Assembly: GCA_022969175.1 (NCBI GenBank)
Contig: JALJPB010000011.1
Span: 1 to 64,000, forward strand
Origin: Colwellia sp.
GTDB lineage: Bacteria > Pseudomonadota > Gammaproteobacteria > Enterobacterales > Alteromonadaceae
DNA length: 64,000 bases
Reading direction: 5' to 3'
Below, one piece after another: positions 43,824 to 52,662 of the stretch. The position numbers and the translations under genes were made by a program. The notes below the pieces were generated by a model that had not been told where the DNA came from, did no database searches, and saw only the letters and a program-made list of their open reading frames with translations. The stretch's first letter is position 1. Each line of letters begins with the position of its first letter.

Positions 43824-45758
43824 TTACAAATTCTTAGCAAAGAATTTTTCTAATTTTTCATACATTTCAATTCTATTTTCAACTTTTCTAAAGCCATGAC
43901 CTTCTTTATCTTTCACTAACCATTCGTAAGGTTTGTCTAAATCCTCAAGACGGTCTCTAAGCATATCGGCATGCTCCATCACTACACGAACATCTTTTCG
44001 TCCATGGATGATAAAAACTGGCGCTTGAATTTTTTCAACATGATCAATGGGCGACATACTTTTCATTAATTTTTCATCATCAGGGTCACCGATTTGAACT
44101 TTCATCACCTCTTTCATTGGCTCCCAAGTTTCTTGCATAGAAGTAAACAATAACCCGACATCAGTAACACCAACAACGTTAACGCCACACTTATATAACT
44201 CAGGGGTAAAAGTTAAACCTGCCATAGTTGCATAACCACCATAACTACCGCCGTAAATACATACTCTACTGGCATCTGCGACACCTGTTTCGATAAAATG
44301 ATTAACCGTATCGGTGATATCATTTTGCATTTCATGGCCCCACTTGCCACCATAACCTGCATGTTCAAATTTTCTTCCATAACCACCAGAGCCACGATAG
44401 TTAACTTGAACAACAGCATAGCCTCGGCTTGCTAAAAATTGGGTATCAGGGTTATAACCCCAACCATCACGAATACCAAAAGGACCACCATGAGGATTTA
44501 TGATTAATGGAATTTTTTTACCGTCGGTACTTTTAGGAATAGTAATGTAACCACGAAGCGTTAAGCCATCTCGACTGGTAATTTCAAATGGTTTCATTGG
44601 CGACAGTATGTCATTATTTACTGTAGAAACTCTATTACCCAATTTAGATATACGTTTTTCAACATCATCCCACAGATAATAACTTCCAGGGTCGGTATCA
44701 CTATAAGTAAATATAATTCGAAGAGTTTCATCCTTATTTATACTTGAGGTACCAACAGTTTTTCCTTTAAAACTATTTTTCAAGGTTTGATGGAAATTTG
44801 CTTCTGCTTGATCAAAGTATGCTTGCTCTGGATAGTCATCGATATAACTAACACCTAATAGCTTTTGACGTTTACGCGAGGTAATTAAATTACTAACATC
44901 AACTTTATCATGGCCAAAAAGCATATCGCCGAGAGTATCTGTTTCAGGATCATATTTATAAACGGCAGCTCTATCACGCCCGATGTTTGAAGAGACATAC
45001 ATAGATTTATTGTCATAATCAAACATTAAGGGTGTTATACCTTCATCTAAAATATTAAATTCTCGGATAACTTTAAAATCTTTCTTTCCTTTGCCTTTAT
45101 AGAGAAACTTACCTGTAAGCCCTTTTATTGAAACAGCACCACGTACCTCGCCATCATGATCTACAATCCAGTTTTGTACATCACCAGGGTTTTTAGCAAT
45201 TAGCTCCATAGAACTATTTTTTTGGCGCCTATGGTTCCACTTTGTATCTACCCTCATTTTATACAGATCAGGTTTTTTAACATACCGTTTATTATATTGG
45301 ACAATAATATGATCCGGATCATCGGGTAGGGTATGAACAATACTGGCCATTATAGATCTTCTGTTAAAAAAAGTTGCCTTAACTAATTCGGTAATTTTAG
45401 GTTTTTTTTCTCGAGTTACGCTATATAAACTAAACGCTTCTTGTCCATCGCTCTGATCAACATTGAAAACAATACGATCGTCACTTGACCAAAAATAACT
45501 GCCAACATTGTATTCTTTGAAGCCGGTTAAAACCGAAATGTTTTTTCGGTTTTTCGTTTCAATAACAACAATGTTTAAACGGTTATTAATCGGCATTAAT
45601 GTCGCTATATACTTACCACTTGGCGATAAGTTCATTGTGGTATAATCTGGCAGACTGAAAAAATCACTCGCCGAGGGTAACTTTTTATCTGTCGCTAAAG
45701 AGTTAAAGCTGAGTAAGCTCATTGTGAAAAAAAGCAATAAACATTTCATACTTTTCAT
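43824..45758 (-). CDS. S9 family peptidase (prolyl oligopeptidase/acylaminoacyl type), secreted
   Basis: A 644-residue protein with a signal peptide (about 1-23). The N-terminal part is a beta-propeller with repeats such as SPSGKYIATLMP and SSDDRIVFNV. The catalytic domain has NPHGGPFG, nucleophile Ser in GGSYGGYAT, Asp in HGRKDVRV and His in KEGHGFRK. It resembles periplasmic S9C/acylaminoacyl-type peptidases. AAGGAAACTTAA precedes the ATG. It is one of four S9 proteins in this window. Confidence 0.9.
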   Translation of the reverse strand: MKSMKCLLLFFTMSLLSFNSLATDKKLPSASDFFSLPDYTTMNLSPSGKYIATLMPINNRLNIVVIETKNRKNISVLTGFKEYNVGSYFWSSDDRIVFNVDQSDGQEAFSLYSVTREKKPKITELVKATFFNRRSIMASIVHTLPDDPDHIIVQYNKRYVKKPDLYKMRVDTKWNHRRQKNSSMELIAKNPGDVQNWIVDHDGEVRGAVSIKGLTGKFLYKGKGKKDFKVIREFNILDEGITPLMFDYDNKSMYVSSNIGRDRAAVYKYDPETDTLGDMLFGHDKVDVSNLITSRKRQKLLGVSYIDDYPEQAYFDQAEANFHQTLKNSFKGKTVGTSSINKDETLRIIFTYSDTDPGSYYLWDDVEKRISKLGNRVSTVNNDILSPMKPFEITSRDGLTLRGYITIPKSTDGKKIPLIINPHGGPFGIRDGWGYNPDTQFLASRGYAVVQVNYRGSGGYGRKFEHAGYGGKWGHEMQNDITDTVNHFIETGVADASRVCIYGGSYGGYATMAGLTFTPELYKCGVNVVGVTDVGLLFTSMQETWEPMKEVMKVQIGDPDDEKLMKSMSPIDHVEKIQAPVFIIHGRKDVRVVMEHADMLRDRLEDLDKPYEWLVKDKEGHGFRKVENRIEMYEKLEKFFAKNL

Positions 45759-46420
45759 TTAAGTTTCCTTTTTATTTTTGTTATCGATATTGTTATTGTT
45801 TCGATTTTACAATGTTAAGTTAATTGAATAATTAGAAAAAATCTAGAAAAACAAAAAAATAACAAATCAGTAAAATTGCTGAACTAAGGCTTCGTTTGAC
45901 TTCATTAATGAAACGATAGGCTGTTACGCCCTCCAATTACCGGTGTTTATTAATAATGTACCAACAACAATTGTTGTTTAAATAATATAACCAACTGCTG
46001 TTAGTTCATTAGCTATTAAAGACATACATGAGCCTACAAGCTAATGAATATAAGTGTCTTATTACATAATACATCCCTACTACTCCAGTAAATCCCAGTG
46101 AATTCCAGTGAATATTTTTATTAAAACAATACTAAATTAAAATGTAAAATTTACGTTACAAAAGTGATAAACGGCTAAATAAAATGATAGACGGTAATCA
46201 ATAACTTTTAACTGACAATATTTGTTACTTTGTTTATGTTTCAACACTACCATTCATTTGCGCCATATTTACCAATTTATTATTCCTCTTTTCGCTTGCT
46301 TTATTTGATATTCCATTTTCGAAATTTATCTTATTAACAATTGTTTCGATTTTGGTACATTTTAAATACCCACATTAGCATCAAGACAATAACAAATTGA
46401 TATATAACAAGATTTATAAA
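45759..46420. other. Long intergenic region between the S9 peptidase and the sigma-54 operon
   Basis: About 660 bases with no ORF. It contains a 16-bp palindrome AACAACAATTGTTGTT at 45963-45978, the tandem CCAGTGAAT-like triplication near 46085-46112, and the 14-base word ATTGTTTCGATTTT twice (45795-45808 and 46340-46353). The second copy sits about 80 bases before the sigma-54 promoter, where activator binding sites are expected. Nothing else was recognised. Confidence 0.5.
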
Positions 46421-46437
46421 TTGGCACAGTACCTGCT
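46421..46437 (+). promoter_or_regulatory. Sigma-54 (-24/-12) promoter of the ABC exporter operon
   Basis: TTGGCACAGTACCTGCT matches YTGGCACrN4TTGCW except one base in the -12 element. The GG and GC doublets are 12 bases apart, as required. It lies 45 bases before the ATG at 46482. The operon downstream encodes a sigma-54 activator. Confidence 0.8.
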
Positions 46438-46481
46438 CTATTGGCCTTATCTAAAAAGAATTCAGGTGAGTACAACAAAGC

Positions 46482-47738
46482 ATGGATATTGTACGTAATA
46501 GTAAAAAGAAGCGTATTAACAAAAACACACTGGCACTTGCTGCCATTATAAGTGTAATTTCGGCGATGAGTTGGTCGATTTTTGGTAGCAACAATACCGA
46601 CTATATTGTTGATAAAGAGACATTATTAACCGCGAAAGTTCAACAAGGCGAACTTTATATCTCTGTTCGTGGCACGGGTTTGTTAGTACCAAAAGATATC
46701 CGATGGATCGCTACCAATGTTTCTGGTCGGGTTGAGCGTATTCTCATTAAAGCAGGTGCACAAGTAAAAATCGGCGATCTATTGCTAGTACTCAGTAATC
46801 CACAATTAGAGCAATCTCTGGAAGAAACTCGTTGGGAGCTGGAAGCACTTGAAGCACAAACAAAAGCACAGCAAGTCGATTTAGAATCACAACTACTTGA
46901 TCAAGAAGCCGCTGTTATTAACGAAAAGCTTAATTTTGAACGGGCATTACTTACCTTTAACGCACAGCAACGTTTGCAAGAACAAGGCTTAACTTCTGTA
47001 TCGAAAATCAGACATGAAGAAGTTAAAATTGAAGTTGCTCAAAACAAACAACGCTGGGAGCTGGAAATAAAACGCTTAGCAAAAACCAAAGAAAGCCTTA
47101 TTGCGCAAAATAAAGCCTACCAAGCCCATCTTAATAGAATGAGAAAAATTCTTGCTCGTGCACAAACGCAAGTAGACAACCTTAATGTTTTAGCCTCTAT
47201 GGATTCAATCGTACAAGCGATGCCAATGGAGTTAGGTCAGCAAGTCAATATTGGCACTAACTTAGCATTGCTCGCCCGTAACGACGAATATATTGCCGAG
47301 CTTCGTGTACCAGAGAAAATGATTCAAAGTGTTCTGCTAGGCCAAACCGTAACTATTGATACCAGACATAGCAAAATTTCCGGAGTCATTCAACGCATAG
47401 ACCCTGCAGTAATTAATGGCTCAGTACAGGTCGATGTTGAACTTACTGGCGATTTACCCAAGGAAGCCAGACCTGATTTAACCGTTGATGGCATTATTGA
47501 TATTGCTCGAATTGCCAATACCTTATATGTAAAACGCCCGATGTACGCAAAAGCATCTAGCGCTTCAACGGTTTACCAGTTAGATCAAGAAAACGATATC
47601 GCTAATCAACGTCAAGTTAACTACGGACAAATATCTACCCAATTCATTCAAATACAGTCAGGCCTTAAAGCTGGCGATACCATCATAGTTTCAGACAGCT
47701 CCGATTGGGAGCAATACCAACAAATACAAATAAATTAG
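46482..47738 (+). CDS. HlyD/MacA-like periplasmic adaptor
   Basis: A 418-residue membrane fusion protein with one N-terminal membrane anchor (about 17-36). It has a lipoyl-type barrel (VSGRVERILIKAGAQVKIGD), a long coiled-coil hairpin (about 105-235, dense in E, Q, K and L) and a C-terminal barrel. It should link the inner-membrane ABC permease encoded downstream to an outer-membrane channel; no TolC gene is adjacent. First gene after the sigma-54 promoter, with a weak GTGAG ribosome site. Confidence 0.88.
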   Translation: MDIVRNSKKKRINKNTLALAAIISVISAMSWSIFGSNNTDYIVDKETLLTAKVQQGELYISVRGTGLLVPKDIRWIATNVSGRVERILIKAGAQVKIGDLLLVLSNPQLEQSLEETRWELEALEAQTKAQQVDLESQLLDQEAAVINEKLNFERALLTFNAQQRLQEQGLTSVSKIRHEEVKIEVAQNKQRWELEIKRLAKTKESLIAQNKAYQAHLNRMRKILARAQTQVDNLNVLASMDSIVQAMPMELGQQVNIGTNLALLARNDEYIAELRVPEKMIQSVLLGQTVTIDTRHSKISGVIQRIDPAVINGSVQVDVELTGDLPKEARPDLTVDGIIDIARIANTLYVKRPMYAKASSASTVYQLDQENDIANQRQVNYGQISTQFIQIQSGLKAGDTIIVSDSSDWEQYQQIQIN

Positions 47739-47747
47739 GAGAGATTT

Positions 47748-48479
47748 ATGCAACACAAAAACAAGGCGAATAAAGTGCTAGTTGAACTTAAAAACATCAA
47801 TAAAATGTTCTTAACAGACGAAGTAGAAACACATGCACTTAATGGAGTAAATTTAACTATTGATAAAGGCCAGTATTTGTCAATTACCGGGCCTTCCGGT
47901 TGTGGTAAATCGACCCTGTTATCGCTATTAGGCTTACTCGATACTGCCAGCAATGGCGAATACAAACTCGCAGGGCATGATGTTTCACACTTAAACCGAG
48001 ATGAACGGGCAAAGATTAGAAATAAAGAAATTGGTTTTATTTTTCAATCCTTTAATTTAATTAGCGATTTAACCGTCGCTGAAAATGTTGAACTACCGCT
48101 CACTTACCGTAGCGATTTAACCAAACAACAGCGGGCGAAGAATGTTCAAGAGGCTTTAGATAAAGTAGATATGGGCCATCGTGCGAAGCATTTCCCATCG
48201 CAGTTATCAGGTGGTCAGCAACAACGTGTTGCCATTGCTAGAGCTATTGCCGGCTCGCCTTCAGTTATTTTAGCCGATGAGCCAACAGGTAATTTAGACT
48301 CTAAAAATGCTCAAATCGTGATGTCGATTCTTGATCAGTTACATGCCGAAGGCGCAACTATTTGCATGGTTACCCATGACCCTCGTTCTGCCGCTAGATC
48401 TCAACGTATAATAGAAGTATTTGATGGAAAAATAGTTTCTGATCAGTTTAATAGTGAAGTATCGGCGATTGCCGTTTAA
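47748..48479 (+). CDS. ABC transporter ATP-binding protein (MacB/LolD type)
   Basis: A 243-residue nucleotide-binding protein. Walker A is GPSGCGKST (48-56), the Q-loop follows in FIFQSFNLI, the signature is LSGGQQQRVAIARA (about 149-162), Walker B is VILADEPTG and the H-loop is THDP. The sequence belongs to the type VII (mechanotransmission) ABC group with MacB and LolD. It starts 9 bases after the adaptor gene and precedes an FtsX-type permease. Confidence 0.92.
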   Translation: MQHKNKANKVLVELKNINKMFLTDEVETHALNGVNLTIDKGQYLSITGPSGCGKSTLLSLLGLLDTASNGEYKLAGHDVSHLNRDERAKIRNKEIGFIFQSFNLISDLTVAENVELPLTYRSDLTKQQRAKNVQEALDKVDMGHRAKHFPSQLSGGQQQRVAIARAIAGSPSVILADEPTGNLDSKNAQIVMSILDQLHAEGATICMVTHDPRSAARSQRIIEVFDGKIVSDQFNSEVSAIAV

Positions 48480-48530
48480 CCTAATATTTATCAGTTAATT
48501 ACACCTTAATAAAAAAGATAAGGAATACTT

Positions 48531-51026
48531 ATGTCTATAGGTATCGATATAAAATACGCGGCACGATTGTTGGTAAAAAAACCGGCTTTCACCGCAACCA
48601 CCGTATTTATAATTGCCATCGGGTTAGGTTTAACACTCTTTGCCTATTCGCTGTTAAGCAGTTTAATCTTTAAGCCACTTACACTGGGTACTAACCAAGA
48701 ATTTGTTGCTATTGAAGGCCAATATGATTATTCACATGCCTATCGTGAAAGTGTTGACCCGTTTCATTTAAATCAGCTAGTACAAGAAGTAGATGCTATA
48801 GATGACATTACTTATTATGGCTCAGGCACGGCATTACTTAGCGCTATAGATGCTAAAACAGGTACTAAAAAATTCAATGCCACTTTTGCAAAATGGAATT
48901 TTTTTGACGTTGCTGGTAAGCAGCCCATTATGGGCCGAAACTTTACCGAGGCAGACAACTTTGAAGGTGCAGAGAAAGTCATTATGCTGAGTTATGAAGT
49001 ATGGCAAAGTTACTTTAAGGGCGATAACAATATCGTTGATAGCATGGTTAATGTTGATTCAGAGCCCATGCGTGTTATTGGTGTTATGCCTGAAAACTTT
49101 GCTTTTCCTAGTCATGCTCAAACGTGGCTATTAATGCCAGCTGACCAAATAAACCCTACTAAACCTAGCCGTAACAGTGCCTTTGGTATTGCTCGACTAA
49201 ATAACTCTTCGAGCATAGAAAAACTCAATCAAGAGCTCAGTCACTTCAATCAAAGAATGAAAGCAGACTTACCTGAGGAATTTATCTGGCGTTTACGCAA
49301 TGGTGATAATTATTTACAAGCTACCGCCTATAAAAAAGCCAACAGCGATGTCCGTGAATATTATTCTATTTTCATCTCTTTAATGGTGGTTGTTTTTCTC
49401 ATTTTATTACTGGCTTGCATCAATGTTGGAAATTTATTATTAACTCGGGTAAACGAGCGTTACAAAGAAATTGCCATACGTGTTGCTTTGGGTGTTCCTC
49501 GTCAACGTCTTATTTCTCAAATGCTTTGGGAGAGTATCTTCTTCTGTGCTATCGGCGCCTTTATCGCCTTTGTTTTAGCATCTTGGGGCATTGAACTAAC
49601 TAATGCAGCCTTTACTAGGATGTTTGCCGTACAACAAGATCAACCATTTTGGTGGAAACTTGCCATCGACGGCGATGCCCTATTAGTACTTTTTGGCGCT
49701 ATAGTGTTCATGATCTTGATCACCGGTCTTATTCCTGCTTGGCGTGCATTGTCAGGTGATTTTAACGCAGTACTAAGAGATGGCACCCGTGGCGCTATGG
49801 GCAAAAAAGCCAGCCAAACTAACAAGGTTTTAGTTATTTCAGAAATACTTCTATCGTGTATTGTTTTAGTCATTGCCACCATATTGCTAACCACCAGTTA
49901 CTTTGCTGATAAAGCGGATTATGGTGTTGATACCGATAAACGCATAACGGCAAGATTAGAACTACCTTTAGAATATTATGATGTGCGTTGGGATACAGAT
50001 TTTGAAGCGGCAGATCACAAAAAACGCAATGATTTTTACTATCAATTAAAAAGTAAATTAGAAGATTTACCTAACATTGAAGCCGTCGCCTATATGTCGC
50101 AATTACCGGGTACGGGAGAAGGCACAAGTCACTTTGAGATTGAAGGAATGGAAGCTGAAGTTTATAACGAAAACCCTTCAAGTAATAATGAAGTGATTGG
50201 CCGAGATTCATGGCGAGCTGTTGGTATGCATATAATTCAAGGTCGAGATTTTGATGATCGTGATGCCGTGCCAGATGCCAATAGCATGATAGTAAATGAG
50301 TCGATTGCCCTTGACCTATTTCCTGACGGACAAGCCGTTGGTCATAGAGTACGCAGAATAAGTTCTCGCGGTGAAGGCGAATGGCAGAATATCGTTGGTG
50401 TAGTTTCTGACAGTTATCATGGCTCAGCTATGGATACCTCAAGTGCTCAATATAATTCATACCATTTAATGGATTCGCGTAGTAGGCAGTCGATTAACAT
50501 TGCGATTCATTATAAGGGCGGCGAATTGCAAGCGAAACAAACATTGTTTGATACCATCAATGCCACAGATGCCAATGTGGCAGCCTATCATATTCAAAGT
50601 TATCAGCAACTAATACAGCAACCTATGATGTTAGTAACTACTGTTAGTAAGATATTCTTGTTTTGCGGTGTTATGGCGGTATTGTTAGCCGCCAGTGGGA
50701 TTTACGCGGTATCTGCAAATAGCATTACTCAAAAAACACAAGAAATAGGCGTTAGGCGAGCACTAGGAGCCACCGACGCCAATATTATGAAGTTATTTTT
50801 AAGCCAAGCAGGCATTCATTTAATTATAGGTTTAGGTATTGGCATCGCCATTTCTTTATGGGTAATTAACATATTACAGACCACTATGATTATTAATAGT
50901 ATCAGCTACTTTATTGGTCTCATTGCCATGCCAATGCTTATTATTGCCATGGTGCTGTTAGCGACCTTCATTCCTACTAAGAAAGTAGTAGAAATGGAAC
51001 CAAGCGAGGCATTACACCACGATTAG
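48531..51026 (+). CDS. ABC transporter permease with two MacB/FtsX units (ADOP-like)
   Basis: An 831-residue permease, about twice the size of one FtsX protein. It has an N-terminal membrane segment (ARLLVKKPAFTATTVFIIAIG, core ARLLVKKPAF), a MacB-type periplasmic domain, three central helices (about 280-415), a second periplasmic domain and three C-terminal helices ending GVRRALGATDANIMKLFL. The layout is that of duplicated permeases known from acidobacterial ADOP proteins. With the MacA-like adaptor and ATPase it should form a MacB-like exporter of a peptide or lipid; substrate unknown. Confidence 0.85.
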   Translation: MSIGIDIKYAARLLVKKPAFTATTVFIIAIGLGLTLFAYSLLSSLIFKPLTLGTNQEFVAIEGQYDYSHAYRESVDPFHLNQLVQEVDAIDDITYYGSGTALLSAIDAKTGTKKFNATFAKWNFFDVAGKQPIMGRNFTEADNFEGAEKVIMLSYEVWQSYFKGDNNIVDSMVNVDSEPMRVIGVMPENFAFPSHAQTWLLMPADQINPTKPSRNSAFGIARLNNSSSIEKLNQELSHFNQRMKADLPEEFIWRLRNGDNYLQATAYKKANSDVREYYSIFISLMVVVFLILLLACINVGNLLLTRVNERYKEIAIRVALGVPRQRLISQMLWESIFFCAIGAFIAFVLASWGIELTNAAFTRMFAVQQDQPFWWKLAIDGDALLVLFGAIVFMILITGLIPAWRALSGDFNAVLRDGTRGAMGKKASQTNKVLVISEILLSCIVLVIATILLTTSYFADKADYGVDTDKRITARLELPLEYYDVRWDTDFEAADHKKRNDFYYQLKSKLEDLPNIEAVAYMSQLPGTGEGTSHFEIEGMEAEVYNENPSSNNEVIGRDSWRAVGMHIIQGRDFDDRDAVPDANSMIVNESIALDLFPDGQAVGHRVRRISSRGEGEWQNIVGVVSDSYHGSAMDTSSAQYNSYHLMDSRSRQSINIAIHYKGGELQAKQTLFDTINATDANVAAYHIQSYQQLIQQPMMLVTTVSKIFLFCGVMAVLLAASGIYAVSANSITQKTQEIGVRRALGATDANIMKLFLSQAGIHLIIGLGIGIAISLWVINILQTTMIINSISYFIGLIAMPMLIIAMVLLATFIPTKKVVEMEPSEALHHD

Positions 51027-51246
51027 ATTCACAATTAGATTCACGATTAGATAGTACTTAAGGCATTAGACGTTGTTAATACCCGTACTAATGTCTTTTG
51101 TAATACTAGTGTAATTTCCTCTAGCCTAGTATTATCTAATGATTCATTGCTATATATCTAACCATGTTAGGAATATAGCAATGTTTAACGTATTACTTTT
51201 GTTTGCGTTTTGTTCAGTTTTTATTAATTCGGATGCCGCTGCATTT
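51027..51246. other. Gap before the sigma-54 activator gene
   Basis: 220 bases with a GATTCAC-ATTAG tandem (about 51026-51048) and a weak CATTAG / CTAATG stem near 51060-51090. An in-frame upstream extension of the activator from 51139 or 51181 is possible, but no domain would be added. Confidence 0.4.
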
Positions 51247-52650
51247 ATGAAAGATTCTATAATTATCGCCGATGATGACCCACAAATTATTATCGCACTA
51301 AAATTATTACTGCAAGCAGAAGGTTTTGAGGTAACAGCAGTTACTAACCCTATGACTTTGCTCGACAAGCTAAAAACTCAAGAATATGCGTTGGCATTAA
51401 TTGATCTTAATTATCAAACAGACACGACTTCAGGGGCTGAAGGTTTACAGCTCATTAGTGATATTAAAAAACTTGATGAGCTACTGCCGATTATCGTCAT
51501 GACTGGTTATAGTAGTGTTGACATAGCCGTAGATGCAATGAAAAAAGGTGCTGCAGACTTTATCACTAAACCTTGGAAAAACGATCGCTTATTAGCAATA
51601 TTATCGACACAAATTAAGTTACGAGACAGTGAATTAAAAGGTCAGAAACTTCACCAACATAATACTCTGCTGCGCGATGAACAACTTGCCTCACATAATC
51701 AACTTATTGCGCAGTCGGCTAGCATGCAGCAACTACTTAGCCAAGTACGAAAACTGGCAAAAAGCGATATGAATATATTATTTACCGGTGAGAATGGTAC
51801 CGGAAAAAGCTTATTGGCTGATTATCTGCATCAACACTCTGTTCGTCATCAACAGCCTTTTATTTCGGTGAATATGGGCGCCCTCAGCGAAAGCCTATTT
51901 GAAAGTGAAATGTTTGGTCATGTTAAGGGCGCGTTTACTGATGCCAAAAATCAACGTATTGGCCGTTTTGAACTCGCCGATAATGGCACAATATTTTTAG
52001 ATGAAATCGCTAATATTTCATTAATACAACAAGCAAAACTATTACGAGTACTGGAAGAAAAACAATTTGAGAAACTCGGTAGTTCAAAAACACAACGAGT
52101 AAATGTTCGTGTAGTATCAGCGACCAATTCATCGCTCAATGATTTAGTGGATAACAACCAGTTTAGACAAGATTTATTGTACCGCCTCAATACCGTAGAA
52201 ATACATATTCCGTCATTACGAGACCGCGTTGCTGATATTGTGCCGTTAGCTGAGAGCTTTCTGATTACCTTTGCAAAAAAATATCAACTGCCACAACCAG
52301 TTTTTGTACCTGATGCTCTTATTGCTCTGCAAAACTATCAGTGGCCAGGTAATATTAGAGAGCTTAACCATATGATTGAACGTGCTATATTTATGTGTGC
52401 TGATGGAGAAATCACTGTTAATGATTTAGGCATAAACCAAGAAAACTGTACTACTTCAAGCAACAGTATTTTAAACAATGGTATTTCCAGTAACAGTCAC
52501 GATTTTTCATCAGCCACCTTAGATGAAATTGAGTACCAAGTGATTACTGAACGATTAGCTCTTTTTCAGCACAAACCAATTGAAACCGCAGAATCTTTGG
52601 GGCTAAGTCGCAGTTCTTATTACCGCCGAATAGAAAAATATAAATTGTAG
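51247..52650 (+). CDS. Sigma-54-dependent NtrC-family response regulator
   Basis: A 467-residue activator from ATG 51247. The receiver domain has the acidic triad at 9-11 (DDD), phosphoacceptor Asp53 in LIDLNYQ, Thr86 and Lys108. The AAA+ domain has Walker A GENGTGKS at 181-188, the sigma-54 loop as GAFTDA (228-233) and FLDEIAN as Walker B. The C-terminal Fis-type helix-turn-helix includes AESLGLSRSSYYRRIEK. It should bind upstream of the sigma-54 promoter at 46421 and drive the exporter operon that precedes it. The start could also be ATG 51181 (AGGA upstream), which would add a hydrophobic leader of unclear meaning. Confidence 0.9.
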   Translation: MKDSIIIADDDPQIIIALKLLLQAEGFEVTAVTNPMTLLDKLKTQEYALALIDLNYQTDTTSGAEGLQLISDIKKLDELLPIIVMTGYSSVDIAVDAMKKGAADFITKPWKNDRLLAILSTQIKLRDSELKGQKLHQHNTLLRDEQLASHNQLIAQSASMQQLLSQVRKLAKSDMNILFTGENGTGKSLLADYLHQHSVRHQQPFISVNMGALSESLFESEMFGHVKGAFTDAKNQRIGRFELADNGTIFLDEIANISLIQQAKLLRVLEEKQFEKLGSSKTQRVNVRVVSATNSSLNDLVDNNQFRQDLLYRLNTVEIHIPSLRDRVADIVPLAESFLITFAKKYQLPQPVFVPDALIALQNYQWPGNIRELNHMIERAIFMCADGEITVNDLGINQENCTTSSNSILNNGISSNSHDFSSATLDEIEYQVITERLALFQHKPIETAESLGLSRSSYYRRIEKYKL

Positions 52651-52662
52651 GGTTTATTAAAT

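Noticed and set aside
51139-51246. Signal peptide for the response regulator
   Set aside because: The leader is out of place for a cytoplasmic receiver-AAA protein and ATG 51247 gives a standard N-terminus; kept only as a low-interest finding.
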